From Fasciola hepatica (Eukaryota; Platyhelminthes; Trematoda; Plagiorchiida; Fasciolidae), in contig CANUEZ040000164.1 in the NCBI GenBank assembly GCA_948099385.1, forward strand, positions 3,114,501-3,178,500: a DNA stretch of 64,000 nucleotides. The letters are read 5' to 3'. The notes beneath the pieces were generated by a model. That model did no database searches and was not told the origin of the DNA. It saw only the letters and a list, made by a program, of their open reading frames with translations. Below, in pieces: positions 32,891-44,779 of the stretch. The translations under genes and the position numbers were made by a program. Within the stretch, counting starts at the first letter, position 1. The number at the start of each line of letters is the position of its first letter.

Positions 32891-33289
32891 ATGCCGTGTT
32901 TCATAATGCTCCAGGCCGCCATTCCTGTTCTTGACCACACAGTTATTGTCAATGGCTTGCTGTATGTCACTGCACGAGGGCTACTGCAAAAATCTCATAG
33001 AATGTCCCATCGAAACATCTGGCCGCTACTGTTTCAATTCTTGGAGAGAGCTGCCATTAAATTCGTTAGAAAGAGAGAGTCCATGGCAAACACCACCTCA
33101 AGTAAGAATGTAAAAGTTACCCTCGGCAAAGCCCAGCTGCAAAGGCAGGCCGTTAGATCGATAACCGTCAATCAAGTGCTCCTACCGCCTTCTGATCCGG
33201 CTCCACCAAACTCCATGAACAATCTCTCACCGTCTAAAACTCGTCACCTCTCCCGTTTACCGGGGCACCAAGCCAAAGTGTTGACCTAG
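32891..33289 (+). pseudogene. Family F ORF1 nucleic-acid-binding domain
   Basis: Residues about 37-75 read R-N-I-W-P-L-L-F-Q-F-L then a KFVRKRESM segment and SKNVKVTLGKAQLQRQ. Aligned by eye, this matches R-x-x-C-P-I-L-M-R-F-V..EFIKMR..YKNVKIAENKTPLQKD at 56550-56715 and CPLLFQF..EFI..WQR..FKNIKIHTDKSPLQRE at 52035-52160. The repeated pattern identifies an ORF1 domain that would bind element RNA. Specific fold assignment is not possible by eye. Confidence 0.6.
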
Positions 33290-33299
33290 ATTTGTACCA

Positions 33300-34250
33300 T
33301 TCTCCTCAAACACAAAGACTTCCCCCTAAACGGCTCCATTTTGCACCAACGTCTCCACCACGGTCTACCCACAGCCGAGTAATACAACCCCACCCGCTCA
33401 GCCTGCAGCCATTCACTTCTTGGTCTATCTACCAAACTAGCCACAAAAGACCCCGCTCAGTCCAGCCAGCCACAACGTCGTATCCTGCTGCCTCGGCCAC
33501 GACATCATCCCCTTTATCAGCTGCCCCTAAAGGCAAAGGCCTCCCCTGCACTGAAATCATCAAGCTCAAAACTTTGTTCGACGATCGATCGATGATCGTC
33601 CACGCTCCAGCTAACCAGCATGTTACCCGTTTACGTCGCACATCCCCTGGCTAGCCCATCAGTTCATTTCTTCGGTCCCCCGAATATCTGCGTACCCAAC
33701 TGGTACAAGCCACACCCATGAACCCAGACGCTACCACCATAAAGTCTACAGAAGCAGTACTACATACCGAATTTTCTACAAAGTGTACCGCCCCCACAGT
33801 TAGCTGACCGTACCAGAATCGCCCAGGAAAAGTCACCGGCATAGTTGCCAACCGGCACCATAACAGATGGCTCTATGCTGACCCTCTTCCGCCCCATGTC
33901 ATGACCAATTTTACCCCTCCGCCATTTCAACATCCTCTGCCCCCTCACCACTCATCATCGCCGTATTCTACTCTGACCCCGCCGCACACTTCGCCAACTG
34001 ACACTTCAAGCCAAAGCCTCCCTCATCAGCAGCTCCTTCTCTACTACTCCACCCCCCCCCCCAATACTCATTCCGTGGAGCCTTGTGAGAAGCATGCCGC
34101 TTCAACCAACTCTATTCATAACGTTATATCCGTCAGACTCCCATCCCACCCAACCTGTCTTTGGTCACCCTCCCCAAAAGGCCACTATCAAAACCGTGGT
34201 TGCTCCCCCAATACCGCCCTTCACCTTCATACTAACACCCTCGCTTCCTA
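33300..34250 (+). pseudogene. Family F ORF1 tail, Pro/Ser/Thr-rich
   Basis: Several short plus-strand frames of Pro-, Ser- and Thr-rich sequence (33292-33654, 33901-34251), similar in composition and position to 57201-57656. C-runs (about 34050) disrupt the frames. Confidence 0.45.
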
Positions 34251-34434
34251 AATAACTCTCCTCTGATTTGCACATGATTGGCCCCAAAGGTCTCTCCTAG
34301 AGTCAGCCTGCCGTCCCCCAAACCCATTGTCCCGCGTTACCAAGTCACCTCAGCATCCAGAGTTATTCTCTGCTAGACTTCCTGAGTGTTTAGCCCAATA
34401 TACACTCTGCGGCGATAAGGATACGGCTGTCTAG

Positions 34435-35200
34435 GTGGAGGCAGCACCTTATGTCCAGTCTTCTTGTAAGAGCGGCCCGCCTGTCGATCACCGCCCTTCT
34501 ACGGACATTTTAGCTACCAAATCCAATGAGGACTCAAAACCTCTCACAGAAATGCTTTCCGTAGCACTAACCAACTCTGGTTCCATCTTGAACAAACTTT
34601 CCGCTAAAAAAAGACTGACCGCCGTCCACAACTTCAACACCGTTCTGATCGCTGGGACTTGGCCCACCGAGCACACACTTCCTGACCAAATATCACTGTC
34701 GGTTACCAAACCTTCAGGACCCAACAAATCTAACGCCGCGGTAGAGGTTGCATGGGGTATGTCAAGTGCAGCCTATCAGCCACCCACTGGAGAGTTTCAT
34801 GCTGACAAACGCTGAAGATTCAACATGCTTCACTATTTTGCTATCCCAGATTACCACAGTTTTAGGTTGTGTATATCAACCCCCCAGCAATGACACCTCC
34901 ATATTTAACTCCATCATTGATGCAGTTAATTACATCGCTGACCCGCCATTTGGAGTCACATTTATAGATGGTGGCTTCAGCGCCCTGGGCATAAACTGGT
35001 ATTCCTTTGCTGCCCCCCCCCCCACAAATGCTTGCAATTCGCCTCATGCGTTTGCCTGGGCCAGTGAGCCCAATATGTAAAATAGCCTACCAGAAAGAAT
35101 AACATTCTTTGCCCGATATTTACCCCAGACCTAAGAAAGGTTTTTGACTCCGTACTGAAAGGCCACACAGCTGGTAACCATAAAATCGTCGGTTGCAGAT
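34435..35200 (+). pseudogene. Family F endonuclease, decayed
   Basis: 34555-34660 reads A-L-T-N-S-G-S-I-L-N-K-L (motif with Asn) and then VLIAGTWP opposite IILIRESWL in the 57.8-kb copy. 34845-35010 reads VLGCVYQPPSND and later a FIDGGFSALGINWY segment where the G-D-F-N-x-x-x-x-W motif should be. The frame changes between 34815 and 34748. The S-D-H block is not clear. Confidence 0.65.
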
Positions 35201-35261
35201 TTCGAGTCGAGCCACACACCGAAAGCCTACCATGTAAGTGTCCCTCCTACCACTACTTTAA

Positions 35262-36215
35262 ATGAGACTACTTCCCACGCTAATTCGCCCCAGAAACCAG
35301 GATAAGTTCCTAACTGCAAATCTTCAGTACGCCGCTGACTTCCTCGACCCAAGTTTACATTCATGCTTCGGAGGAATACCACCCTCCTACGATCCGTCCA
35401 GGCCAGCAAGTTACCGCGTAACCAGGCTAAGGCAGAAAAACAAAAACCTTCCAAAGCAGTACCAACGAAATAGAGACTTTTCTACGGTCTCCAAACTGGA
35501 ATGCCTATCCTGCAAAATTCACCTCACGGCCCGTGACCTAAACTGAAGCAAGAAACCAAAGCACTACACCACCCGAACAGGGCTCAAGAGCCAGCCCAGT
35601 TGCACAGGGCTCGTGTCTCACAATCAACTCAATGCATATTATATATAATCAATTTGAACAACCTCATAACCTCACCTCGACAGATGGCTGGCACGTTTGA
35701 CACTTTCGTTACAACCCCAGTGGCTCTCGGTCCAGCATGCACCCAGCTTGCGCGGGTTTATCACAAACTCTTCACCCAGTTCTATCCTGTCACCAGTACG
35801 GACGCAAATAGATAGGTCCACACTTTCAAACCGGCCTACGACCCCGGACATGAAGATCTACCATCAGGGATAATGGCCTTTGTTGACCCGGTTATTCCCC
35901 TCCTACTACTGAAACTGTACAATCTACCTCTCCGAAACGGAACCTCCCCGGCCGGTGGGAGGAGTCCGTTATAATCCCCAGGCATAGGGCACATTGCGAG
36001 ACTTCACCAATTACCGCCCGATTATTCAGGCGCCAAAGATTTTGAGGCTGTTTACAAAAGTTGTGGAACACTACCTGACCGATTACCTTTCCGCATATAA
36101 GCTCATCAGCCGCAGACTACACGGATTTCTTGGGTCACGCTAGTGTTCAACCTGCCAATTCGACTTTCCTAACTTGGCAACAGCAGCAGCCGACAAAGAC
36201 AGAGCAGATGTTTTT
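35262..36215 (+). pseudogene. Family F linker and RT fingers, 5' of the insertion
   Basis: 35262-35546 contains linker sequence with K-N-L-P-K-Q-Y-Q-R. At 35820-36140 frames with stops give PLLLLKLYNLPLRNGTSP, a basic stretch and ISRR.HGFLGSR, the QHGFL..RS finger block. Reading frame is lost close to 36215, where the matching palm sequence resumes only at 37905. Confidence 0.65.
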
Positions 36216-37905
36216 GTTAGACAAGAAATCGCATTTTGTGATAAAACTCCCGAATCATCGTAGTACGAACGCCACGGCAGCGACCAGCAGCGCAGTGTCA
36301 GCCACTGTATTATAATTTGCCAACACATGAAAATAAAAGCACAGATTTTGAATAAAGCAGGCAGAACGATGTGAAATGTGGCTTATGCGGTTAGTAGAAA
36401 TCGGCGAAATTTGTGTGGAATGAACAACTTAGAGAGGCGCATTGTTCTGCGCATGAAAAGAATGACAGTGGCAACCACCATGAGTTATATCCAGAAGCGT
36501 ACTGGATCACAAGCGGCTACGGGCAATTATTGAATGACAGAATATGGCCTACACGTGTAGACGGTGTGGAAGGGACAAGTGACCGAAAGAAAGGCGAAAA
36601 TGCTGAAGTTCTCGAGATTCTCAAATAGTAGGTTCAAATCAACTAAGCTCGACCTTCGAGTAGTACAAACAAGCAAATCAGGTCATCACGCAACAAACAA
36701 GATACGAACGTATTCATCTTTGTGTAAGCTGGTGAACAAATATAACATCGATTCATCGTTGTAGATACGACGTATTGCCCCCGCCAGTAGAATACTTATG
36801 TCAACTGCGCGAGTTTTGTGACAGCATTTTCTGGATCCCATGAGGCACGGTATTTGGGACCACGACCTCGTCCATCCAGCTTCCTCCGAGTCGTATAAGT
36901 GCTTCCGCACTGATTAGACCACGTATGGCAAACACAAATACCTTATAGGCACCGCGTTTATGAAGCAAGTAGGCAGCCCTGACAGACTGTTGCTCATCGT
37001 CGATAATATTGTCCAGAATGGTTGTAACTCGATCGTGCACATCACCGACCAAAGTCGGCGGAGGTTCCGCTTTCCAGACCATCAAGGATCACAACTCCAG
37101 GTCAACTTGGGCTGTAGGTCTCTTCTCACTCACAACCGCATCCAAAGGCGGGGAGTAGAGTTCATCGTTATTTCGATCTCATCTCGATCCTCCCCGTTGA
37201 TGAACACTAGCAGAAAACGCAGTCTTTCTGAATAGTTGGATGCTCAAAGTACTACGCTTGGGTTTCGTGCACTAATTACAGCATTTCTTCAGTCCAACTC
37301 AGGTTTTTATATATATGATGAGAAATGAAGACGCCAGCAAGTTGCTCACCGGGACGCCCAAAATGCCCTGGATATCCTTCGCATGTAAATCCAGAGTAAT
37401 CAAGCTGCCTGTCTCAAAGGCGGACGGTGTTTTTGCAACCAATTTGCTGGTGATGGGACCTATTTTTCTCCTCCTGTCCTGTCTACAGCAAGAAAGGTAT
37501 GGCGAAACTGCGATATCTTTACGTGCACAAGCAGTTGTGGATGCTTGGGCCAAAATAGGAAGTTCCGTTGTGTCATTGTTCACACCCTTCGTGCCAGACT
37601 GAATGATATCATATCCCTGCCTCTCACTGCTTCTCTCAGCTCCACGGCAGTCTCAAGGTTTGTCCGGAAGTATACTGAACATTTTCCAGGATGTACATCA
37701 AGGTGCGGCAAACATAATTCACTAGTTCCAGATGGGAAGTACCAGCCAAAATAACTATGCCTCTTGACCGCATGGATCCCATCCCAACCAACATGCAATC
37801 TTTCCTAGTAGGAACCATCCCTGAGCTAACCCTCATTAAGTCCGAGGTGGATTTCCCGGCTGACGCCCACAGTAGTATGCAAAGGGGTTTCTTGTGTTCG
37901 ATCAA
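36215..37905 (-). pseudogene. PRPSAP: Processed pseudogene of PRPP synthetase-associated protein
   Basis: On the minus strand the whole length of a PRPSAP-like protein can be followed without introns. The N-terminus is near 37773 (GIVILAGTSHLELV), then an ETAVELRE..VRGRD block (about 37650), T-A-C-A-R and DLHAKDIQG (about 37540-37340), a GEDRDE segment (about 37190), LVGDVHDRV..ILD.IIDD (about 37050-37000), GAYKVFVFAI.GLISAE (about 36940), EVVVPNTVPHGIQK and VDISILLAGAIRRIYNDES (about 36760). The coding span of about 1.05 kb fits the roughly 350 residues of PRPSAP, a non-catalytic regulatory partner of PRPP synthetase. At least two frameshifts and several stops make it non-functional. 36215-36690 is probably 3' UTR. 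I see no poly(A) tract or clear target-site duplication. PRPS proper is the alternative, but 'GAYK..GLISAE' and 'DEVVV.NTVPH' fit PRPSAP better. Confidence 0.85.
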
Positions 37906-39030
37906 ACAGTATTATATATATACATCTTGATATGAAAGGAGCCTTCTGCAGAGTCCCGCGTCTGAGGTTCCTGAACAAGAATGGAGGTGACGGAATTGAA
38001 AACCCCTCACTCAGTTGGTTCAAACACCATCTACAAGACTGTCACCTAGTTACCCGCAATAACAGCCAGATGTCAGACCCCCACCCGGCAAACAGTGGCG
38101 TTATCCAAGGAAGTGTTCTAGGACCACTGCTGTTTTTACCATATATAAATGACATTTGCAATGTACTCACTTATGGCAAAATTTTCTTATTCACCGACGA
38201 TATGAGGATAGTCAATGAATTCGAACGACTGAACCCTACCTGTAGCACTAAATAATACCACGGTCTGCATAGAGTCCTTATCCTCCCGGTGTGATCGCTG
38301 GGAAATGGAATTTTCAGCGAACGACAGCAGTAACCTCAAACTGAACTACAATGTTCCCCATGATACGCTTAAGACCGGCGGTGTCTCACTCCCATATGCC
38401 CCAACGATAAGAGATCTTGAAGTACAATACTCTTACACTTTCAATTTCGCTGAACACACTTCTCATAAAGCTTCAGTGGCAAACAAGTCCCTTGGCTTGT
38501 TACAGAGAAACTTCCTTCTCACCAACAACAAGTCAGGGATATATTAACTCATTCGTCCAACCCTGGAATACTGTGCACTAGTATTCACAAGAACGCAAAA
38601 ACGTGGCATTGTGGACATTGAAAATGTAAAGTGGCGGTTTACCAAAAATCTATTTGGCGCTCTACAAACCTAAGCGACAGACAGCGGTGTTCACTCCTGC
38701 GGCTTAACCCTCTGTGGCTTAGGAGAATAAAACGCAACCTTGCACTTTTGTTCAATTTGCTCCACAAGCAAACTCAATCCTCTAGCCAAGTTCAGTTCAG
38801 TATAAACTCAACACATCAGCCGCGCAACAGGGCACACCGTATATTGATCCCTACTTCTCGGAAATTGTCAGGGCGAAACTTCCTCCTCCTTGAGTATGCA
38901 ACTTTACGGAATAAACTCCTAGAAGCTATCCGTTCCACTGATTCTCAAACCGTATTCAGGTCTAGACGACAGGTAGCGCTGGAAGCCAAAAACTGGTTGC
39001 ACTTATTAATCTATATGTGACTATCAACAG
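37905..39030 (+). pseudogene. Family F RT palm, thumb and C-terminus, 3' of the insertion
   Basis: 37930-38255 reads DMKGAFCRVP (motif A), then SGVIQGSVLGPLLFL and an IND block, and F-T-D-D at 38190-38201, where the family has F-A-D-D. 38305-38547 is the thumb (YAPTIRDLEVQYSYTFNFAEH). 38631-39020 is the C-terminal domain with LLRLNPLWLRRIKRNL and a tail of basic residues ending in a stop at about 39018. This part is less damaged than the 5' half. Confidence 0.8.
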
Positions 39031-42000
39031 AGCCCGCGAGGAAATTGTTGGATATCAACCTGAACCCTCGATAATCTCTAGGATGTGCCCTACCATTCGC
39101 CCTTGTTTTCACCATCTTAGCGTAAACCTACCAGGTAACAAGGCCTAACTTGGTTACTTTTGTGACAGAGGCCAGTTCCTCGTAAATCGTATTTGAATAT
39201 ATGAAGCACCACTAGCGGCATGAAGTATAGTCGTCAAAAATTCCCAGGGCTACCTTTGATTTAGTCTTCGCGTCCGTCTTCAACCCCAGAGGCAACTCCT
39301 GTCAGACCCGTTAGTCTTCATCCAGTGGTCTACCTAAATCGGTTCAGTAAGCTGTCATCGCTCATCTTGCCTCCCTAACACAAGAATCCAGCATCCCTCC
39401 GTGGTTGGATTACATAAAGCATGATAATAACCGACAAAACTACGAACCATCTGGGGGTCGTCCAGGTGTATCACCACAGTTCGTGCTAACAACAGCTGGC
39501 TCACATATAAACTGAAATTTATCGGACTCTGGCCTTGTCAGAAAGGGGCGATCGAGTACGCATTCCCCGAGTGTCGAAAGCTTTCCGTGCGTCTGCTTTC
39601 CACATTTCTCTCTCTTCCATAGCTAGAAGCAGCGACATCACCGGTGGTAAAATGGCAACAAGTCAGTGGTTGCCTTATAATGAGGGGAAAAAAGGTCAAC
39701 CCTAGCAGTGGCGGGCCTCATGGGTCACGCCCGAAGAATGGCTGGCGGAGGGGAAATGGGAGTACTCCCCATGGGAGAAGCATGTTCTTCCGCTCCTCCG
39801 AATTAAAAAACAGAGTACCGAGAGTACTTTTGGCTGCAAAGGTGTGGTAATCACGCTTTGTACCCCTTAAATAACAGATGAATTCCTTGTTAAAGCTTCG
39901 CCCCGGCCCTGCGCGCTTGACTCCCCAAAGAAAATAAGGGTGTACGAGCTAAGCCCTCACTACTTCTGCCTGACCCTAGGCGGGGTCACGGGCCTGCCGA
40001 AAGAGCTATCCTCAAATAAGCCGGCCTCGCACCTGTCAGTTTAAACTCCTTCGGGTTCGTTGTTCTATCTCCGACCAGCTGGCTGATGCCAAACTCCGTT
40101 GTCCACACAAGCTCTCCAAAGTTTATCTACGCGAAGTCCGCCATGTTCAAAATCTTTCCTGCTGATACACGGGGCGATTATCAGCGGCACCTGTCAAGGC
40201 TTAAGGATAATATGTAGCCTGAATCTCATAAGGCCGACCCCCAGATGTTTACTCATAAGTCATTTGCAACCTACCTAGGCTTCCATGTGCCTACTTTGTT
40301 TTTTCTTGGTGCAAACGACGTGTGGGCACGAACTTTCTACGCAGCAGCCCCAGGCTTCACCCGCCAAACTTATAATAGCCCAAGGTGTAAAACATCTATA
40401 TCTAATACATCAAGAATATAAACCACCATGCCGTTGACTCTAGCCGCTGATGATCGGAGCGAAACCAAAAGATCATCTACCGCCCACACGAAAGAAATCA
40501 CGTGCTCCGATAGCCACAGTATCCAACACAGTCCTCTTTAGATTCTATTTGATTTCTATCCTAGCCTAGCAGTCCTCCACACTAACACTACGTCTATTCC
40601 ACTACGTGTGTGGGCACGTGAATTGTCATCGCCTCAATAACGTTCCCCTGAAGTTGAGAACCTCGACAAGGGGCACAGATCGATGTTACCCTATAACATG
40701 ATGCTCGCCATGAAGCACATGCTCGTATTCAGCTGTCGAATTATGACCGAATTGTCACCACGATCTAGGGCAAACTCGTCTATTTCTCCACTGCCCTAGT
40801 ATCACATAAAAATTTGCTCACCCGCTGCCCGGTGAAACCAATTCTGTCACGCATAAAAGTTTTCGTCACACGGAATTTATCAGCTTGCTACAGTTTATAT
40901 ACCACCAAAACCATTGCTTATCCCCGTCAACACACATCTTCTTAGCCTCTCCTATCAACGATTTGACTTCAAATTCCTGTCCATGGCATGCAGCATGCGC
41001 CACCGGCGGCTTAAATGAAACCTCACCCCCGCCGTGCTATTACGAATACACCTAACTCATCATGTTTTTCCCTCATTTCCTGTCATAACCCACAGCTGGA
41101 ACCACCTCACGATTGCCGATCTCCCCACTTATTCAATGCCTTGATTACTCGCCCGAAGCTGTAATCTCTGGATTCGTATCAATGGATTTCATACTCCTCA
41201 GCTGAAACATTCTCCATACTACCACACCTCTGGTCTACTTTCAGATCATGCCGGGTACTTGAGTAGCCATCGGTCTACTAAAAGCTACTCTCGGATTACC
41301 GCGCGGACTAAGCGAACCTGGTTGGGCGGACTGGAGCACTTTCCACGCTGGCCGGCAGTGGTTCGAATTTATACCAAGGCTAGCCGATGCCATGTGGTGT
41401 CTCTTACATAGCGCTCCATTGCAACTACAATAATTTTACCCCGGTTAGAAGCCACCATAACAGTTTCATCGAACCACAAGGCGGGTTTCCGATACCAAAC
41501 GACATCTTTCATTGCCCCAACAATTGCTCCCGATATACCCTCCAATCGGTCGTTGCGGTTCCCAAATCACGACAGGAGTCCTACCACGGCCGTTGAATTT
41601 TCAACCTGTTTTCCCCCATTTCGTCAACCGACTCCATATTAGTCCATTTTTGGATGCTATCAAATCATTTTCTTCATGAACAGCCAGCAGCGTCTGGTGA
41701 GCCCGCCCATGCTCGGGCCTTATCTCGTGACCCGCCGTCAGCGGCAAACATGAACTTTATGAAGCAAAGTACCAGTCACTGGCTGTTGGTCAAAACACGT
41801 CTCTGTTCTTTTGTTGTATAGATAGAAAAGTCTATCCTTGCATCAAACATAACATCAGCAGTCGCCTCGGGTCTGACCCTCTGAAAACCACTGCCCTAGG
41901 ACACGGGTACCCGCACTCCATCTCTCCATCTTTGCTTCGACACATTTGCTCCACCTTCTCGTTCCAGCTGACTGCCCCTTCGATTAACCCATTTTGAAAC

Positions 42001-42779
42001 ATCCAGCTAAGCTTCCAACAATCATCCACGCCGCTTCGAAAGAACATCTCATTCTTGTGAAATATTTTCTCCATGTCTACTTTCGAATGACATGTCGTCC
42101 TCTTCGTATTTCAATGGAATCACCTAAAAGAGACAACCAAAGTAAACTTACCTGACCTCACAGGTCCCTCATTCTCTAGGTTTCCAAACCACTGTCCACC
42201 GGCCTGGGGATTTGTCCAAAAGACATTCGTGAAACAGTACTCCATACGCCGCTGACGTTACTGATTGATAATTTAACGTTTGCTTTAATCTCCGTCGTGT
42301 CCGGATATTTGTTGATGGAAACCTTCCCTTGGTCTTTCTAAATACATCCTTCAGGCAAGCAGCCGCGGGTCCATGCATTTCTTTCTATACGTCCCGATTT
42401 TTCTTTGTTCTCTGTGAGTCGCCGTTTGAACCATCTTTGTGTATACTACGTCTTCTCCACACTTTGATAAAGCATTACCAGCAGCTTTGCATTCTGCAGA
42501 CTCTCCACAATGCCCCGCAGCCGAAATCGAGGCAACTTTGCGCTTTCCGAGTTAACCGTTCTCACTTCAGTCAAGTAAAACTACGTCTAGTTCTACAGCA
42601 GTGTTACTGAGATGTACTACCCGACCTTTGAAATCTGTGAATACTTCATACTGTTTTGAAAAGCTGTACTCAATGATCATGCCTTTTGCATGAGTCTCGA
42701 TCTCAGTTGAGGGACATACTATTACGCTTATAAATATAATCAATAATATAACCGCAACTGGGGACGGAATATATGCTGG
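39031..42779. other. Long unassigned stretch
   Basis: 39200-39450 may hold a decayed LINE linker (DLVFASVFNPRGNS, then a PPWL-like segment) on the plus strand. 41085-41110 shares 'cataacccacagctggaacca' with reversed family B. The BEL/Pao element that starts near 42780 should have gag and protease in the preceding 2 kb, but I could not recognise either. The rest shows only ORFs below 95 codons. Confidence 0.35.
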
Positions 42780-42849
42780 CCACGCAACATAACATAGAAG
42801 TGGGTTGTGTATAAAGAGTGGATAAAGCGGTAGTTAAAGCAAATTTGAA

Positions 42850-43672
42850 GTGATGCCTACCCCGTAATCCGGTCGTGAATCCAGAGAAACCGGGGAAGGT
42901 CAGAGTGGTCTTTAACTATGCCGCGAAATATCAGAATGTGTCACTCAACGACCACGCATGACAGAGCCTAGACTGAACGACATCACTGGTCGAGGTTTTG
43001 TGCCATTTTCGGCCGGGAAAAGTGTTTGTCTCTGAGGACATACGTGGAATTTTTCTACTTATAAGGATGCCCGTTGAATATGGAGACTCCTCCTCTCTTC
43101 TCTGGTGGCCTGAAATCGACGTGGATCTTACATCGAACTACCACATTCTGAAAGTTCATTCCTTTGTAAGGTATCAGCCTCTTTTCGCGCTAAACTCGCC
43201 CTCCGGGGAAACTCTCAGGCTTTTCGGGGGCGCCAGTGGCTTTTTGGTAAGAGCTGCAAGCCGTTTCTAAGAGGATAATTTTTTGTGTTCCTCTGAAGAC
43301 CCAAATACTGATGTTCTATGTACGACCGAACTGACAGCCACTCTAGAGACAGGGGGGTTCAACCTCGCAAAATAAGCTTTAGACAGCCCTGAGGCTCTTG
43401 ATGTCATTCTGAACTCCGGAAAATTGAGTACAAGAGAGAGCTTTTGGGATTCTTTTCACCGATGGCGTGCAAGCTTGGAGTTCGATGGCAGCCCAAAGAT
43501 GAGGAGTTCACACTCACTCTGGACCTACCCAAACGACCTGCTACAAGAAGGGGAACTCTATCATCAGTCTCGAACCTCCTCGATTCTTTAGATTTCATTT
43601 CCGCATGGTTGCTACCGAGAAAGGGCTTACTGCAACTGCAGTGCCAAAGACGGACGGGTTGGGATTAACCTT
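42850..43672 (+). pseudogene. BEL/Pao reverse transcriptase
   Basis: 42865-42960 reads [19 protein letters not shown] then a [13 protein letters not shown] segment, a hallmark BEL/Pao start. 42998-43270 has FRPGKVFVSEDIRGIFLLIRMP (motif A, Asp present) and the LWWPE block. Around 43270-43300, where the F/Y-V-D-D box belongs, the frame shifts and the pair of Asp is missing. 43444-43668 has LGVRWQPKDEEFTLTLDLPKRPATRRG, the conserved post-RT block. Confidence 0.8.
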
Positions 43673-43752
43673 ATCAGGAGGAAGACGGCAAGCGACGGCG
43701 TGACTGGTTACGCAGCCTGGATCAACTTGGTGAGATCAAGATACCAAGACTC

Positions 43753-44400
43753 TTGACAAGAATCAGGTGTACACGCAATGCCCAACTAGACCTGTTTTTT
43801 AGATGCATTAGAGGTAGGCACGGGGTAGTGACTCATGGCTGCTGGGTAGACGAAAATGGTGGGCGGCACAATCAAATGATATTTGCAAAGGCGAGATTAG
43901 CTCCTCTGAAGACTGTCCATTCCGGGGATAGAACTGACTGCAGCATCACTGGCAGTAAAAGCCGCGACGTTGATTAGGAGGTGTTTCGTTCAGGTAAACA
44001 GTGAATCAAGCTTTTGGTCTGACTCAGTCATGGGGCAGAGCCAAATAAACAACATCAACTCTCGTTTTAACAACTTCGTGGCCAACAGACTCACTGTGGT
44101 TCATGAGTCAACCAAGGCCGATCGGTTGCTTCATGCGCAGTCCGCGGGTAACCCGGCTAGCTCCTGTTCGGGGGGCCTAAGAGCAATATAAATGTTGCGG
44201 AGGTGCACAATGGGACCGGGATTCCCAGCTGCATCTAAAGAGACATGGCCAACATTAACAGCACCCAAGCCTGAGGACGGCACTATTGAAGTTAAACGAC
44301 CGTTACTGGATACCGACTCCACGGGAGGAATAAGCCTAATAGAAGAACCGTGCCAATCTTCGACTGGATCAAAACATTAAGAGCCATGTTTCAGTGGGCG
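43753..44400 (+). pseudogene. BEL/Pao RNase H and connection
   Basis: 43753-43977 reads a HGCWVDENGGRHNQMIFAKARLAPLK segment in pieces, matching the 'FAKARLAPLK' block of Pao RNase H. 43970-44191 has FWSDSV (a conserved Asp) followed by INNINSRFNNFVANR, which belongs to the end of the RNase H region. Stops separate the two. Confidence 0.7.
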
Positions 44401-44779
44401 AGATACAAGATAACGTTAATGATTTTGGAAGACACTCCATTAAGCAGGTCAAATATAGGAACGGTACTAGCGGACGAGTTGAACCAAGTGGAAATCGATG
44501 TCCCACGTCTACTACAACAGCACTCCTTTCCCGTTTGAGACCGGTGAGTTGTCCTGGATGGACGATGACACCAAAGGAAGCAGGTTAATACGCAGTAACT
44601 TCCCAAGAGGGAGTCCTATGACAACTGACGTGCTACTGAGGGTCGGAGGGCGGTAGACCAATGCAAATCTAGAGCACGAAACAGAACCTGGTGTAGTAGT
44701 TCCAGGTAGCCACCATAAAACGAGAGGCGTGATAGACCATGCGCTTCGAGAAGAGGGACTCGCGGATCTAAACCACCTA

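Larger units (their letters stand above)
32880..39030 (+). mobile_element. CR1-like LINE, family F, long copy split by a retropseudogene
   Basis: Domain order on the plus strand is the ORF1 domain (about 32950-33160), Pro/Ser-rich ORF1 tail (33170-34250), endonuclease (about 34540-35200), linker (35262-35546), RT fingers (35820-36215), a foreign 1.7-kb insertion (36215-37905), RT palm (37905-38260) and thumb with C-terminus (38300-39020). It is the most complete F copy here and is heavily mutated. Without the insertion the element is about 4.5 kb. Confidence 0.8.

Noticed and set aside
36960..37235. 91-codon plus-strand ORF
   Set aside because: It is antisense to the readable PRPSAP-like sequence on the minus strand.
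41351..41361. 'ggttcgaattt' as a tRNA or SINE B box
   Set aside because: No matching A box at the right distance and no cloverleaf could be folded by eye.
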